Shown here piece by piece: positions 38,206 through 45,698 of a stretch of DNA of 64,000 nucleotides. Under the pieces are notes generated by a model. The model made no database searches and was not told the DNA's origin. It saw nothing but the letters and a program-made list of their open reading frames with translations. Source of the stretch: Scardovia inopinata JCM 12537 (lineage in GTDB: Bacteria > Actinomycetota > Actinomycetes > Actinomycetales > Bifidobacteriaceae); the NCBI RefSeq assembly GCF_001042695.1, contig NZ_AP012334.1:682001-746000 (forward strand), given 5' to 3'. The position numbers and the translations under genes are program-made. The first letter of the stretch is position 1. Each line of letters begins with the position of its first letter.

Positions 38206-38921
38206 TTGATAAGCCTATGAGTGGTAATTGGAAATTTTTGATTCGTGCACATACCTTTGTGCTCGCAGCGGTGATTCTTGTCATAACGGTATTAACTATT
38301 GGAGCTACCCTTGTTATGGGGCATGAGGCTTCAGTGAAAAATATTTATGATGAACTCCTTCTGGAGGGGCCAGAATGTACTTTTCATGTATCTTTGCCTG
38401 GCAAGGGTAGTATTGCTATGCCGCGTGGATTCGAGACACATGATGGTGGTGTCGATCGTATCTCGAGCAGTTACCGCAGCTGGACGTATGAAGGCAATAA
38501 GTTGGGTCGTCTCCTTGCCAGTAAACTTTACAAGTCTGATGGTCTGTATCTGAGTCTCAGACGTTCACCGCGTAGCAATGCGGTTGAGATTTATGCAGAT
38601 AGTGGGCTTGCAATCGGGCGAGATGGCAATGGTTATGGAGTGAAAGTCGACTGGACGTACACTGCATCAAATCGCACCCTTATAAGAGAGATAACTTTTC
38701 TTCGCGACAACAGTATTGCCCGCAAACAGATTTCGGCAAAAGATTTCTTCTCGGGTGCGGGTCTTGATCGAAACGATGTGGAAAGATGGGCTAATCACGC
38801 TCTAAATGACCTTGTAATAAAAGAATACTTTGAAGCGAACAAGGGGCATACGCGCTTCACGGAGAATAATCCTGGTTCATTTACTGCGGCTGATACGACG
38901 GATTGGGGAAGTAAGAAGTAA
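38202..38921 (+). CDS. Membrane-anchored protein, possible TipC-family immunity protein
   Basis: The 239-residue product has an N-terminal hydrophobic segment (residues about 14-38) and a hydrophilic, presumably extracytoplasmic rest. The start of that part, VKNIYDELLLEG, and the end, YFEANKGHTRFTENNPGSF, loosely match my recollection of TipC proteins, which protect streptococci from the LXG toxin TelC. The similarity is weak and the call is tentative. No LXG or other polymorphic toxin gene is in this window, so if correct it is an orphan immunity gene. Its ATG overlaps the GNAT stop (ATGA). A second ATG lies at 38217. Confidence 0.4.
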   Translation: MIDKPMSGNWKFLIRAHTFVLAAVILVITVLTIGATLVMGHEASVKNIYDELLLEGPECTFHVSLPGKGSIAMPRGFETHDGGVDRISSSYRSWTYEGNKLGRLLASKLYKSDGLYLSLRRSPRSNAVEIYADSGLAIGRDGNGYGVKVDWTYTASNRTLIREITFLRDNSIARKQISAKDFFSGAGLDRNDVERWANHALNDLVIKEYFEANKGHTRFTENNPGSFTAADTTDWGSKK

Positions 38922-39079
38922 CATAACTGAATTTTGAGTACTCAGTTGCCATCGCTGCAGAAAGCAATTCACGAGAATAATTCTATACATTTCTAGTCCC
39001 ACGTTATTCCACTGATTCTGTCTCCAAATATGCATAAAACAGATTTTTTATAATTGCGGTTATTGGCGGATTAGCGGGT

Positions 39080-39187
39080 TATAGGAAAGTAGGCCTCACC
39101 CAACTGCAATGGTAAAAAATAACAATGGCGGAATTCCAGTCTTACTCTTTTCAAGCGTTGCAGTTGGGTGAGGCCTACTTTCCTATA
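39080..39187. mobile_element. MITE-like element with perfect 30-bp inverted ends
   Basis: A 30-bp sequence at 39080-39109 is repeated perfectly in inverted orientation at 39158-39187, enclosing 48 bp. The inner halves include CCTCACCCAACTGCAA. No transposase or target-site duplication is seen, so it may be an IS remnant, a MITE, or a very long hairpin. Confidence 0.6.
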
Positions 39188-39288
39188 CGAGTAGTTCTGT
39201 TTAATTTCGTGCATAAATTGTGCCGGTCAGATTAAGAATTGTACAGATGATTATTTAACAGGTAAGTAAAAGTAAATGAGCAATTCAA

Positions 39289-39332
39289 CGGTTCAACAAC
39301 GATTCAACAACGGTTCAACAAGTGCTCAACAA
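39289..39332. repeat. Four 11-bp tandem repeats
   Basis: Four head-to-tail 11-mers: CGGTTCAACAA, CGATTCAACAA, CGGTTCAACAA and GTGCTCAACAA. No gene covers 38922-39562. This stretch holds only the inverted repeat, these repeats and the operator-like repeats. Confidence 0.85.
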
Positions 39333-39397
39333 TTGAACGAGTACCTGAACAAGTACGGAGTACCGCTTATATTCTTCAATGTTCGTCCTGATTTTAT

Positions 39398-39479
39398 CCA
39401 AGTATGGCTATAAAACGTCCATATTTTCGCCACAAGTGTTTAAAATACGTCCATACTTTGGCCAGTTCCATGCTATAAT
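39398..39479 (+). promoter_or_regulatory. Operator-like repeats and promoter of the DUF4143 ATPase gene
   Basis: Two direct copies of a motif, ACGTCCATATTTTCGCCA at 39415-39432 and ACGTCCATACTTTGGCCA at 39447-39464, lie with an inverted partial copy CCAAGTATGG near 39398. A consensus -10 TATAAT is at 39474-39479, so the second copy overlaps the -35 position. Confidence 0.5.
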
Positions 39480-39562
39480 ATGAGTATTAATTCACAGAGT
39501 AAAGGTTTTTGTATTTATATTAAATATATAAATACAAAAAGACTAGAAATCAGGAGCTCTTT

Positions 39563-40864
39563 ATGGATCGTTTTCTCATGAAAAAACTTGTTGCTTGGAA
39601 AATAAACAGGAACAGGAAACCCTTGATCCTCAACGGAGCACGCCAGGTAGGAAAAACCTGGCTGTTGAAAGAATTTGGACGTCAATATTTTACGAATGCT
39701 GCGTATATTAATCTTGACAATAATCCACGTATGATGAGTCAGTTTGACCTGGATTTCAATACTGAACGTCTTCTTCTCGCCTTCGAAGTTGAAACCGGTG
39801 AGCAGATAGTTCCTGGGAAAACTCTTATCATACTCGACGAAATTCAAGAATGCCCCAAAGCGTTGACTTCTCTTAAATATTTTTCTGAGAATGCTCCAGA
39901 GCAGATGATTGTAGCTGCAGGTTCTCTTCTGGGAATTACCATTCATGCAGGAAGTGGATATCCTGTAGGGAAAGTTGATTCGATGGATCTTTATCCTTTG
40001 AATTTTAGGGAATTCTTAGAGGCGACGGGGAACACAAATTTGAGAAAACTCATCGAAAGCAATCACACTGAGATGGCTGAAAGTTTCTCAACTAAACTTA
40101 TTCCCTTGCTCAAACAATATTATTTTGTGGGAGGAATGCCTGAAGTTGTCAAAATTTTTCTTGATACGAATAATTTTGGCGAAGTGCGTAGGACTCAGCA
40201 AAATATTCTTCAAGGATATGAGCGGGATATATCGAAGCATATGACTGCTTCTGAAATAGAATATACATTAGCTGCATGGAATTCAATTCCCGCACATCTT
40301 GCCCAAGAGAATAAGAAATTTATCTTTGGACATATTAAGAAAGGGGCTCGTGCCCGCGAGTATCGTTCGGCAATTACCTGGCTCAGTCAAGCTGGTCTTG
40401 CTACCAGGGTAACCAGAATTTCTGATCCTGGGATTCCTTTATCAGGTTATGCGCAGGATAATGTTTTCAAACTTTTTCTGCTGGATGTTGGTCTGCTTGG
40501 AGCAATGGTGGGGCTCGATCCAAGCAGTATGCTCGACAGCAGAACAATTTTCACAGGATTTAAAGGAGCGCTGACCGAACAATATGTGTGTCAGCAGCTT
40601 ATTTCTGATGGTGGATTCACACCCTTTTATTGGTCAGCTGATAATTCTCGGGGAGAGATTGATTTTATTGTTCAGAAAGGATCTGACATTTTCCCCATTG
40701 AAGTCGCAGCAGAAGAGAATTTGAGGTCCAAAAGTTTGCGCGCTTTTACTGATAAATATACCGGTATGCACCCCTTACGCTTCAGCTTGTCTCCGTTCAA
40801 GGATCGAGCTTGGATGCGCAATATTCCACTCTACGAATGCACGAATGTGAATTTATGGAAATAG
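39563..40864 (+). CDS. AAA ATPase with DUF4143 (AAA_14 family)
   Basis: The 433-residue protein starts with an AAA_14 domain: Walker A LNGARQVGKTWLLKEFG near residue 24, Walker B TLIILDEIQECP near 91, and AAGSLLG near 119. The C-terminal half is DUF4143 (GFKGALTEQYVCQQLI, YWSADNSRGEIDFIVQ, PIEV). The latter is a restriction-endonuclease-like fold with Glu, Asp and PIEV residues in place. Such genes are common, mobile and often strain-specific. The function is unproven, though defence or toxin-like roles have been suggested. AGGAG lies before the ATG. It is transcribed alone behind repeated operator-like motifs. Confidence 0.9.
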   Translation: MDRFLMKKLVAWKINRNRKPLILNGARQVGKTWLLKEFGRQYFTNAAYINLDNNPRMMSQFDLDFNTERLLLAFEVETGEQIVPGKTLIILDEIQECPKALTSLKYFSENAPEQMIVAAGSLLGITIHAGSGYPVGKVDSMDLYPLNFREFLEATGNTNLRKLIESNHTEMAESFSTKLIPLLKQYYFVGGMPEVVKIFLDTNNFGEVRRTQQNILQGYERDISKHMTASEIEYTLAAWNSIPAHLAQENKKFIFGHIKKGARAREYRSAITWLSQAGLATRVTRISDPGIPLSGYAQDNVFKLFLLDVGLLGAMVGLDPSSMLDSRTIFTGFKGALTEQYVCQQLISDGGFTPFYWSADNSRGEIDFIVQKGSDIFPIEVAAEENLRSKSLRAFTDKYTGMHPLRFSLSPFKDRAWMRNIPLYECTNVNLWK

Positions 40865-40925
40865 GGAGGGAAGTGCATACAACCCTTGAATACTAAGTAA
40901 TACAAAATATTACGAAGTAAAAACT

Positions 40926-40947
40926 GACGGTATAATGACGGTATAAT
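40926..40947 (+). promoter_or_regulatory. Tandemly duplicated -10 element upstream of the DUF1287 gene
   Basis: Two perfect head-to-tail copies of GACGGTATAAT give consensus -10 boxes at 40931-40936 and 40942-40947. The start codon is at 40956, so a transcript from the second box would have almost no leader. Confidence 0.6.
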
Positions 40948-40955
40948 AAGAAAAT

Positions 40956-41675
40956 ATGAGCCAGCGAAGTAAGAAAAAGATAGTCATTAGGATTACGAGG
41001 ATTGCAGCAGCCGTCATCTGCCTGAGCTTGATAATTGGACTTGTATATTATCTCTGGGCTAATCCCTGGTGGAACAATCATGGAACGAGTCTTACATCCG
41101 AAACCAAAGATTATTCGCAAGAGTTTAAAATTCCGCAGGTGCATAGCTCTCACGATGCTGATCATGATGGAATTGATGATCAAATAGATATGTTGAAAAG
41201 TGCCAGGGCTTATGTTGCTGGTCATCCTCGGTATAAAAGCAAATATTACAGTGGAGGTTATCCAACTGACCGTTATGGGGTCTGCACCGATGTTGTGGCA
41301 GCAGCTTTTAAGGGAACTGGCTATGATTTGCGCCTGATGGTTGACGCAGACATCCGGTCGAATTTAAAGATTTATGGCCTTGCTTCAGCAGACAACAATA
41401 TTGATTATCGTCGGGTAAAAAATCTTCGTATTTATTTTCCCCGCGCGGCCGCAAGAGGGCAATTCATATCGCTGACTACTGACGTGAAGAAAATCAAGGA
41501 CTGGCAGGGAGGGGACATAGTGATTTTTGCCAATCATGTTGCTCTTGTTTCCAATAAACGTGATTCGCATGGGATTTCTTATGTTATTCATCTTCATGAT
41601 CCGAATCAGAAGTCGTATGAACAGGATTACCTGCCGGGTCGTACTGATATCGTCGGCCACTATCGCCTGGCGTGA
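40956..41675 (+). CDS. DUF1287 family envelope protein
   Basis: The 239-residue protein has a basic N-terminus (SQRSKKKIVIRITR), one membrane anchor or signal segment at residues 14-36, and a DUF1287 domain. Its signatures are YSGGYPTDRYGVCTDVVAAAF with the putative catalytic Cys, LMVDADIRSNLKIYG, NIDYRRVKNL, and WQGGDIVIFANHVALVS with the His. The family is related to NlpC/P60-like cysteine peptidases and is probably a cell-wall hydrolase (inference). It has a duplicated -10 promoter and is followed 60 bp later by the UDG-like gene. Confidence 0.85.
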   Translation: MSQRSKKKIVIRITRIAAAVICLSLIIGLVYYLWANPWWNNHGTSLTSETKDYSQEFKIPQVHSSHDADHDGIDDQIDMLKSARAYVAGHPRYKSKYYSGGYPTDRYGVCTDVVAAAFKGTGYDLRLMVDADIRSNLKIYGLASADNNIDYRRVKNLRIYFPRAAARGQFISLTTDVKKIKDWQGGDIVIFANHVALVSNKRDSHGISYVIHLHDPNQKSYEQDYLPGRTDIVGHYRLA

Positions 41676-41735
41676 AAGGAAGTTTCGTGAGCAATGAAAT
41701 GTGGCTCAAATTCGAGATAGCATGAGAATTTCCAG

Positions 41736-42443
41736 ATGATTTCTAATGTGATTAGCAAGGAAAATTTTCAGCTGCATCCTTTTGCAGCTGATCAGCAGGA
41801 AACGCCGGAAATCCAGCACATTATTAATGACATCATTGCTGATCCCATGAATCAGGATTTCACTAGCAGGAATATTCAGCCACTCGTATCCATTCATCAA
41901 CAAGCACGAATCGTCCTTATTGGCCAGGCACCGGGCAGGGCAGCTCAGGATTCGATGATTCCCTGGAATGATAGGAGCGGGGATCGGTTACGGCAATGGA
42001 TGGGAATTGATAAGAATACTTTTTATCAGTCTGACCGTATAGCAATTATGAATATGGATTTTTATTATCCTGGCAGCAAAGGTGATAGAAGATGTGCAGA
42101 TGGGGCAGGGAAGAAACCAAGAAAAGGACCTTCTTCTGATCTTCCTCCTCGATCCGGATTCGCTGAAAAATGGCATCCTTTGCTTCTGGAACAAATGCCC
42201 AACGTTAAATTAATTCTTTTAATTGGTTTTTATGCAGTTCGGAAATATCTGGGACTCAGGCCAAAAGACAGGCTGACTGATGTGGTTAAGGATTATCAGG
42301 GGAATCCTCTTTATTTTCCTCTGGTCCATCCCTCTCCCCGTAACCAGATCTGGATGACGAAAAATCCCTGGTTTGCTGGGGAAACCTTGCCTTTATTGAA
42401 AAGACGGGTAAGGCAGACTCTCGACTTACCACTTACCGTATAA
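41736..42443 (+). CDS. Uracil-DNA glycosylase superfamily protein
   Basis: A 235-residue protein with UDG-superfamily motifs. Motif 1 is VLIGQAPGRAAQDS near residue 60, followed by IPWNDRSGDRLRQWMGI. Motif 2 is FPLVHPSPRNQIW near 196. The second strand region IAIMNMDFYYPG matches the family's uracil-pocket area, and LILLIGFYAVRKYLG lies between. This subclass is annotated widely in Firmicutes and bifidobacteria as uracil-DNA glycosylase family protein. Its base specificity is unknown. The TAA stop sits inside an 11-bp tandem repeat. Confidence 0.85.
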   Translation: MISNVISKENFQLHPFAADQQETPEIQHIINDIIADPMNQDFTSRNIQPLVSIHQQARIVLIGQAPGRAAQDSMIPWNDRSGDRLRQWMGIDKNTFYQSDRIAIMNMDFYYPGSKGDRRCADGAGKKPRKGPSSDLPPRSGFAEKWHPLLLEQMPNVKLILLIGFYAVRKYLGLRPKDRLTDVVKDYQGNPLYFPLVHPSPRNQIWMTKNPWFAGETLPLLKRRVRQTLDLPLTV

Positions 42444-42576
42444 AATGAGCATAAAATGAGCATGAGCATGAATAGAATATGAATATATGAATGGCTTACA
42501 TAATCTGACGGGACATTCCATTTATAAGTATTTCTGGCCTGAACCCGAGATAAAGTGAGATAAAGTAAGATAAAAT
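42441..42576. repeat. Two clusters of tandem repeats before the channel gene
   Basis: At 42441-42462 two copies of TAAAATGAGCA stand head to tail. At 42547-42576 three 10-mers follow each other: GAGATAAAGT, GAGATAAAGT and AAGATAAAAT. Each 10-mer has a -10-like TAAAGT or TAAAAT, about 45-70 bp before the channel start. Confidence 0.75.
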
Positions 42577-42619
42577 ATGATGCAGAATGTGTTTTTCTCC
42601 TACATGAATCGAGGAATCA

Positions 42620-43426
42620 ATGGATGATGATATGAATCTCCTGGAGGAAATCAGTTCCGAAGGAACCACTGCTGATCCTGATGATAGGGAAGACCTTGCT
42701 AAAAATTCTCAGAAACAGGGAATTCGGTGGAAGCTGCATGATCTTATCAATGGGAAAAGTGAAGCCTCCAGCGTGTATGGAAAGTCCATGAGTTTTATCA
42801 TTATCATAAGCCTGATTCCTCTGTGTTTCAAGCAGACCTGGCCTATTTTCACCGTAATTGAGTATATCTGTACGGCTATTTTTATTCTTGACTATTTGGT
42901 GCGGTGGATAACTGCGGATTATCAGTATGAGCAAGGAATTTGGTCTTTCCTTGTGTATCCTTTCAGGCCCATGGCTATTATAGATCTTCTATCGATCCTT
43001 CCCTCCTTCCTGGCGCTTAATTCGGTCTGGCGATCGCTGCGGACTCTTCGTTTGTTCAGAGCAGTGAGAGCTTTCAAGTTTATCCGTTATTCAAAGAGCG
43101 TTCGAGCCCTGGCCAGGGTTATTCTCAAGCAAAAAGAATCCTTGGCAATCGTTCTGTTTTTCTCCCTGGGATATGTTGCTATTACGGCTGTACTCATTTT
43201 CAACGTGGAGCCTCAAACGTTTCATTCGTTTTTTGATGCCTTGTATTGGGCTGTAGTCAGTCTGACCACTGTTGGCTACGGAGATCTGTACCCCACGACA
43301 GAAGTGGGTAAGGTGATTGCTATGCTGTCATCCATTATGGGGGTAGTAGTTGTGGCTATGCCCTCAGGTATTATCACAGCTGGTCTGGTTGATGAACTCA
43401 AAAGGGAGTCGCGCCGCACTCTGTAG
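42620..43426 (+). CDS. Voltage-gated potassium channel (six-helix Kv type)
   Basis: A 268-residue channel subunit. After a polar 45-residue N-terminus, helices S1-S3 span about residues 53-135. S4 carries regularly spaced arginines (RSLRTLRLFRAVRAFKFIR near 138). S5 and S6 flank a pore loop with the selectivity filter TTVGYGDLYP near 216. It would form a homotetramer in the cytoplasmic membrane. A short C-terminal end without RCK domain follows. GAGGAA precedes the ATG. Confidence 0.93.
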   Translation: MDDDMNLLEEISSEGTTADPDDREDLAKNSQKQGIRWKLHDLINGKSEASSVYGKSMSFIIIISLIPLCFKQTWPIFTVIEYICTAIFILDYLVRWITADYQYEQGIWSFLVYPFRPMAIIDLLSILPSFLALNSVWRSLRTLRLFRAVRAFKFIRYSKSVRALARVILKQKESLAIVLFFSLGYVAITAVLIFNVEPQTFHSFFDALYWAVVSLTTVGYGDLYPTTEVGKVIAMLSSIMGVVVVAMPSGIITAGLVDELKRESRRTL

Positions 43427-43465
43427 TCTCAGGGTAGTCTCATGTTTCCAGCAGGATGTGTGTTT

Positions 43466-43822
43466 TTATCTGTTATTAATCCAGTCAGTCAAATCAGGCT
43501 CGACCAGGCTGACTTGCAGATTCAGGTCTTCTCCATGATCTTCCGGAGTCATGACTAGGCATTCATCCCAATACTCCAGGTGTTTTTTGTCTATCCAGGA
43601 AGTGGATTCCTCAACATTCTGACCTCCCTCTTTCTGGAAGGTGAACCAGTAAAGGTACATGTGATCATCGCGGACTTCGGAGAAGATATTTTCCACATAC
43701 ATTTTCTCGCCCTTGAGCGTCAGGAGCGTATCGGACATGTGAGTATTAAGAAAAGTCATCCATTCGAGAGCCTTCTCTTCTTTTCCCTTTTTGACGGTAA
43801 ACCTACTAAGTTCGGTAATCAT
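43466..43822 (-). CDS. DUF6176 family protein
   Basis: The 118-residue cytosolic protein reads like DUF6176: ELSRFTVKKGKEEKALEWM, then TLKGEKMYVENIFSEV, then YWFTFQKEGGQNVEEST and IDKKHLEYWDECL. I know this family mostly from Firmicutes. It has a ferredoxin-like, dimeric-barrel-like length, but no function is established. It is convergent with the channel gene and divergent from the acetyltransferase gene, so it has its own promoter at 43823-43916. Confidence 0.75.
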   Translation of the reverse strand: MITELSRFTVKKGKEEKALEWMTFLNTHMSDTLLTLKGEKMYVENIFSEVRDDHMYLYWFTFQKEGGQNVEESTSWIDKKHLEYWDECLVMTPEDHGEDLNLQVSLVEPDLTDWINNR

Positions 43823-43916
43823 GGTTATCTATCCATTTCTTTCGTTACTATGACCTTGTAAGGCGTATTCTTATACCGCTGCTGGCAGCAAGTATAACAG
43901 ATAAAGGATAATAATT

Positions 43917-44642
43917 ATGAGTGATCAAATCGAAGAAGAATTGACTGAAAGCCACAGTTCGACCGGGAAATCTGCATGGTCAGCAGGGGAGAAAGCAAAT
44001 TCGACAGGAGTTATCTGCGCTTCCAGCGAGCAAGAGAAAATGCTGGCTGGAAAAATATACGATCCTTCAGATCCTCAGCTGGCATCGCTGAGGCAGCGGG
44101 CACATCGCCTGAGCAAGGAATACAATGATTTGCCGGATACAGATGAGAGGCGGGAGCAAATCCTTTCTGAATTGATTGACCAACAAGGGCCGGGTATTTT
44201 CTTGCAAGGTCCAATCCAGTTTGATTATGGTTGTTTTACCCATATTGGAGAGAATACTTATGCAAACTTTAATTTTACCGTTGTTGACTGCTGTTCAGTG
44301 ACGATAGGCAAGAACGTCTTTTTTGGTCCCAATGTCTCTCTGCTCGCTCCGGTGCATCCTTTGAGGTATGAAGATAGAAACCTCTATCGTAAGGCTGATG
44401 GCGAATTAACTGATCGGGAATATGCCAAGCCAATCACCATCGGAGATAATTGCTGGATTGCCGGAAATGTTACCGTTTGCGGGGGAGTGACTATTGGAGA
44501 GGGCTGCGTTGTTGGTACTGGCAGTGTAGTTACCAGGGATATTCCAGATGGATACCTGGCATTCGGATCTCCCTGCCGGCCTATTCGTCCTATTAGCCAG
44601 GAAGATTCTTTGAGCAATCATCCGGAACTTTTTGAGGATTGA
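43917..44642 (+). CDS. Sugar O-acetyltransferase (maltose/galactoside acetyltransferase, LbH family)
   Basis: The 241-residue enzyme belongs to the left-handed beta-helix acetyltransferases (LacA/Maa/NodL). The N-terminal Mac domain appears as MLAGKIYDPSDPQLASLRQR near residue 42. Hexapeptide repeats follow (GENTYANFNFTVVDCCSVTIG, VFFGPNVSLLAPVHPL with the catalytic His, IGDNCWIAGNVTVCGGV, IGEGCVVGTGSVVTRDIP). The first 40 residues are an extra polar extension. It transfers acetyl from acetyl-CoA to a sugar. AAGGATAAT precedes ATG 43917. Confidence 0.9.
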   Translation: MSDQIEEELTESHSSTGKSAWSAGEKANSTGVICASSEQEKMLAGKIYDPSDPQLASLRQRAHRLSKEYNDLPDTDERREQILSELIDQQGPGIFLQGPIQFDYGCFTHIGENTYANFNFTVVDCCSVTIGKNVFFGPNVSLLAPVHPLRYEDRNLYRKADGELTDREYAKPITIGDNCWIAGNVTVCGGVTIGEGCVVGTGSVVTRDIPDGYLAFGSPCRPIRPISQEDSLSNHPELFED

Positions 44643-44686
44643 TTTTCCCTGTGGGCACTTTGACGATGTGGTTATATGGTCATAAA

Positions 44687-44728
44687 AAATGTGTTTGGTT
44701 TCCGCCCAGGCGGGAGCCAAACACATTT
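44687..44728. terminator. Bidirectional terminator
   Basis: A long stem (about 14 bp, 44687-44700 with 44715-44728) encloses a GC-rich inner part. On the minus strand it is followed by TTTTTTATG, ending the NAD(P)-binding gene at 44798. It also follows the acetyltransferase gene. Confidence 0.75.
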
Positions 44729-44797
44729 CGTGATAATAAACACTGTCCCGATAAACTTGGTAAGTCTTCTATAAATTTAATTACTTATTCAGCTTAA

Positions 44798-45364
44798 TTA
44801 CTTATTCAGGGAGAAGCCACCGAGTGAACTGATTTTTTGGCGTACACCCAGGGTCATCTGGAAGAAGCCAAAAGCTTCCAGTTCACGGGCACGCTTTAGG
44901 CTTCCGGCGTCAACTACGTTCAAAGGGCTGCCCTGCAAGGCCTGAGCAAGAGATTCCTTGGCCTGGTCATCATCAGAAGCCATGAAAACCGTTACCTCAT
45001 TATCGCCTACTTTGCCTGTCGTCAGCGTACCGGAAAAATTAGTATTGAAAGCTTTAATAACAGAGCTCTGGGGGAGTTTAGCTTGGAATTCTTCAGCTGC
45101 GGAGGTACCAGCTGGAACAAGGAGTGAATCGAAAGTGGCAAAATCAACAGGGTTAGTGATGTCAATAACAATCTTACCGGCAAGTTGATCTTTGTACCTT
45201 TCAATGATGTTATCGACAGCGGCATAGGGAACGGCCAGAATGACAATCTGGCCCAACTCGGCCCCGTCTTCATGTCCCAGGAAAGACACGGTGTTGCCCG
45301 CATCCTCGAAATTCTTCGCAATGGCTTTGCCCATGGTGCCTTTACCAAAAATGGTTATCTGCAT
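44798..45364 (-). CDS. NADPH-dependent F420 reductase-like NAD(P)-binding protein
   Basis: The 188-residue protein starts MQITIFGKGTMGKAIAKNF, a Rossmann GxGxxG motif, and has IVILAVPYAAV and KIVIDITNPVDF, characteristic of the F420H2:NADP oxidoreductase/NpdG-like family. Bifidobacteria are not known to make F420, so it more likely reduces another substrate with NAD(P)H. It is transcribed divergently from an HxlR-type regulator (45699), which probably controls it. Such regulator-oxidoreductase pairs respond to quinones or electrophiles. Confidence 0.8.
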   Translation of the reverse strand: MQITIFGKGTMGKAIAKNFEDAGNTVSFLGHEDGAELGQIVILAVPYAAVDNIIERYKDQLAGKIVIDITNPVDFATFDSLLVPAGTSAAEEFQAKLPQSSVIKAFNTNFSGTLTTGKVGDNEVTVFMASDDDQAKESLAQALQGSPLNVVDAGSLKRARELEAFGFFQMTLGVRQKISSLGGFSLNK

Positions 45365-45632
45365 ATTATGTTCCCTTCGTTTGTGAATGTAGCTGATAAA
45401 ATGTTGTAGCTTTATACTACCACATTAGGAGAAAAAAGAAACTAGTAACCAAATAGTAACCTAATAACTAGGTAGAAAGAAAAAGTGTTTTAACTGGGAA
45501 AAAATATTTTTATTTTCTCTATGAGATGAATTGGATATCGTATAAATTGTACAATAGGTGCAGATAGGAAGCATGCTCATCCTGGTGAGTGAGGAAACAG
45601 GAATTGAGCGAGCAAAATATTAGCAAGTAAAA
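45365..45632. promoter_or_regulatory. Divergent control region of the oxidoreductase and hxlR-type gene
   Basis: This region has no gene. It contains AGTAACC-type repeats near 45447-45467 (TAGTAACC twice) and AGTAAAATATTACT near 45626-45639, an inverted AGTAA/TTACT pair. These resemble half-sites of the palindromes found in the tandem repeats just downstream. Confidence 0.4.
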
Positions 45633-45686
45633 TATTACTTAGTAAGGTGGTATTACACAGTAGGGTGGTATTACTTAGTAAGGTGG
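45633..45686 (+). repeat. Three 18-bp tandem repeats with operator-like palindromes
   Basis: Three head-to-tail 18-mers. The first and third are identical (TATTACTTAGTAAGGTGG) and the middle one differs at three positions. Copies one and three carry the near-perfect palindrome TTACTTAGTAA. The last copy ends 12 bases before the start codon at 45699 and helps form its purine-rich ribosome-binding region. Confidence 0.85.
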
Positions 45687-45698
45687 TGGGAATATAAC

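Noticed and set aside
39289-39332. Tandem 11-mers considered as a CRISPR array or plasmid iterons
   Set aside because: Units are contiguous without spacers, too short for CRISPR, no cas or rep gene is nearby.
45633-45686. 18-bp repeats considered as CRISPR
   Set aside because: No spacers and only three units. They fit operator duplication better.
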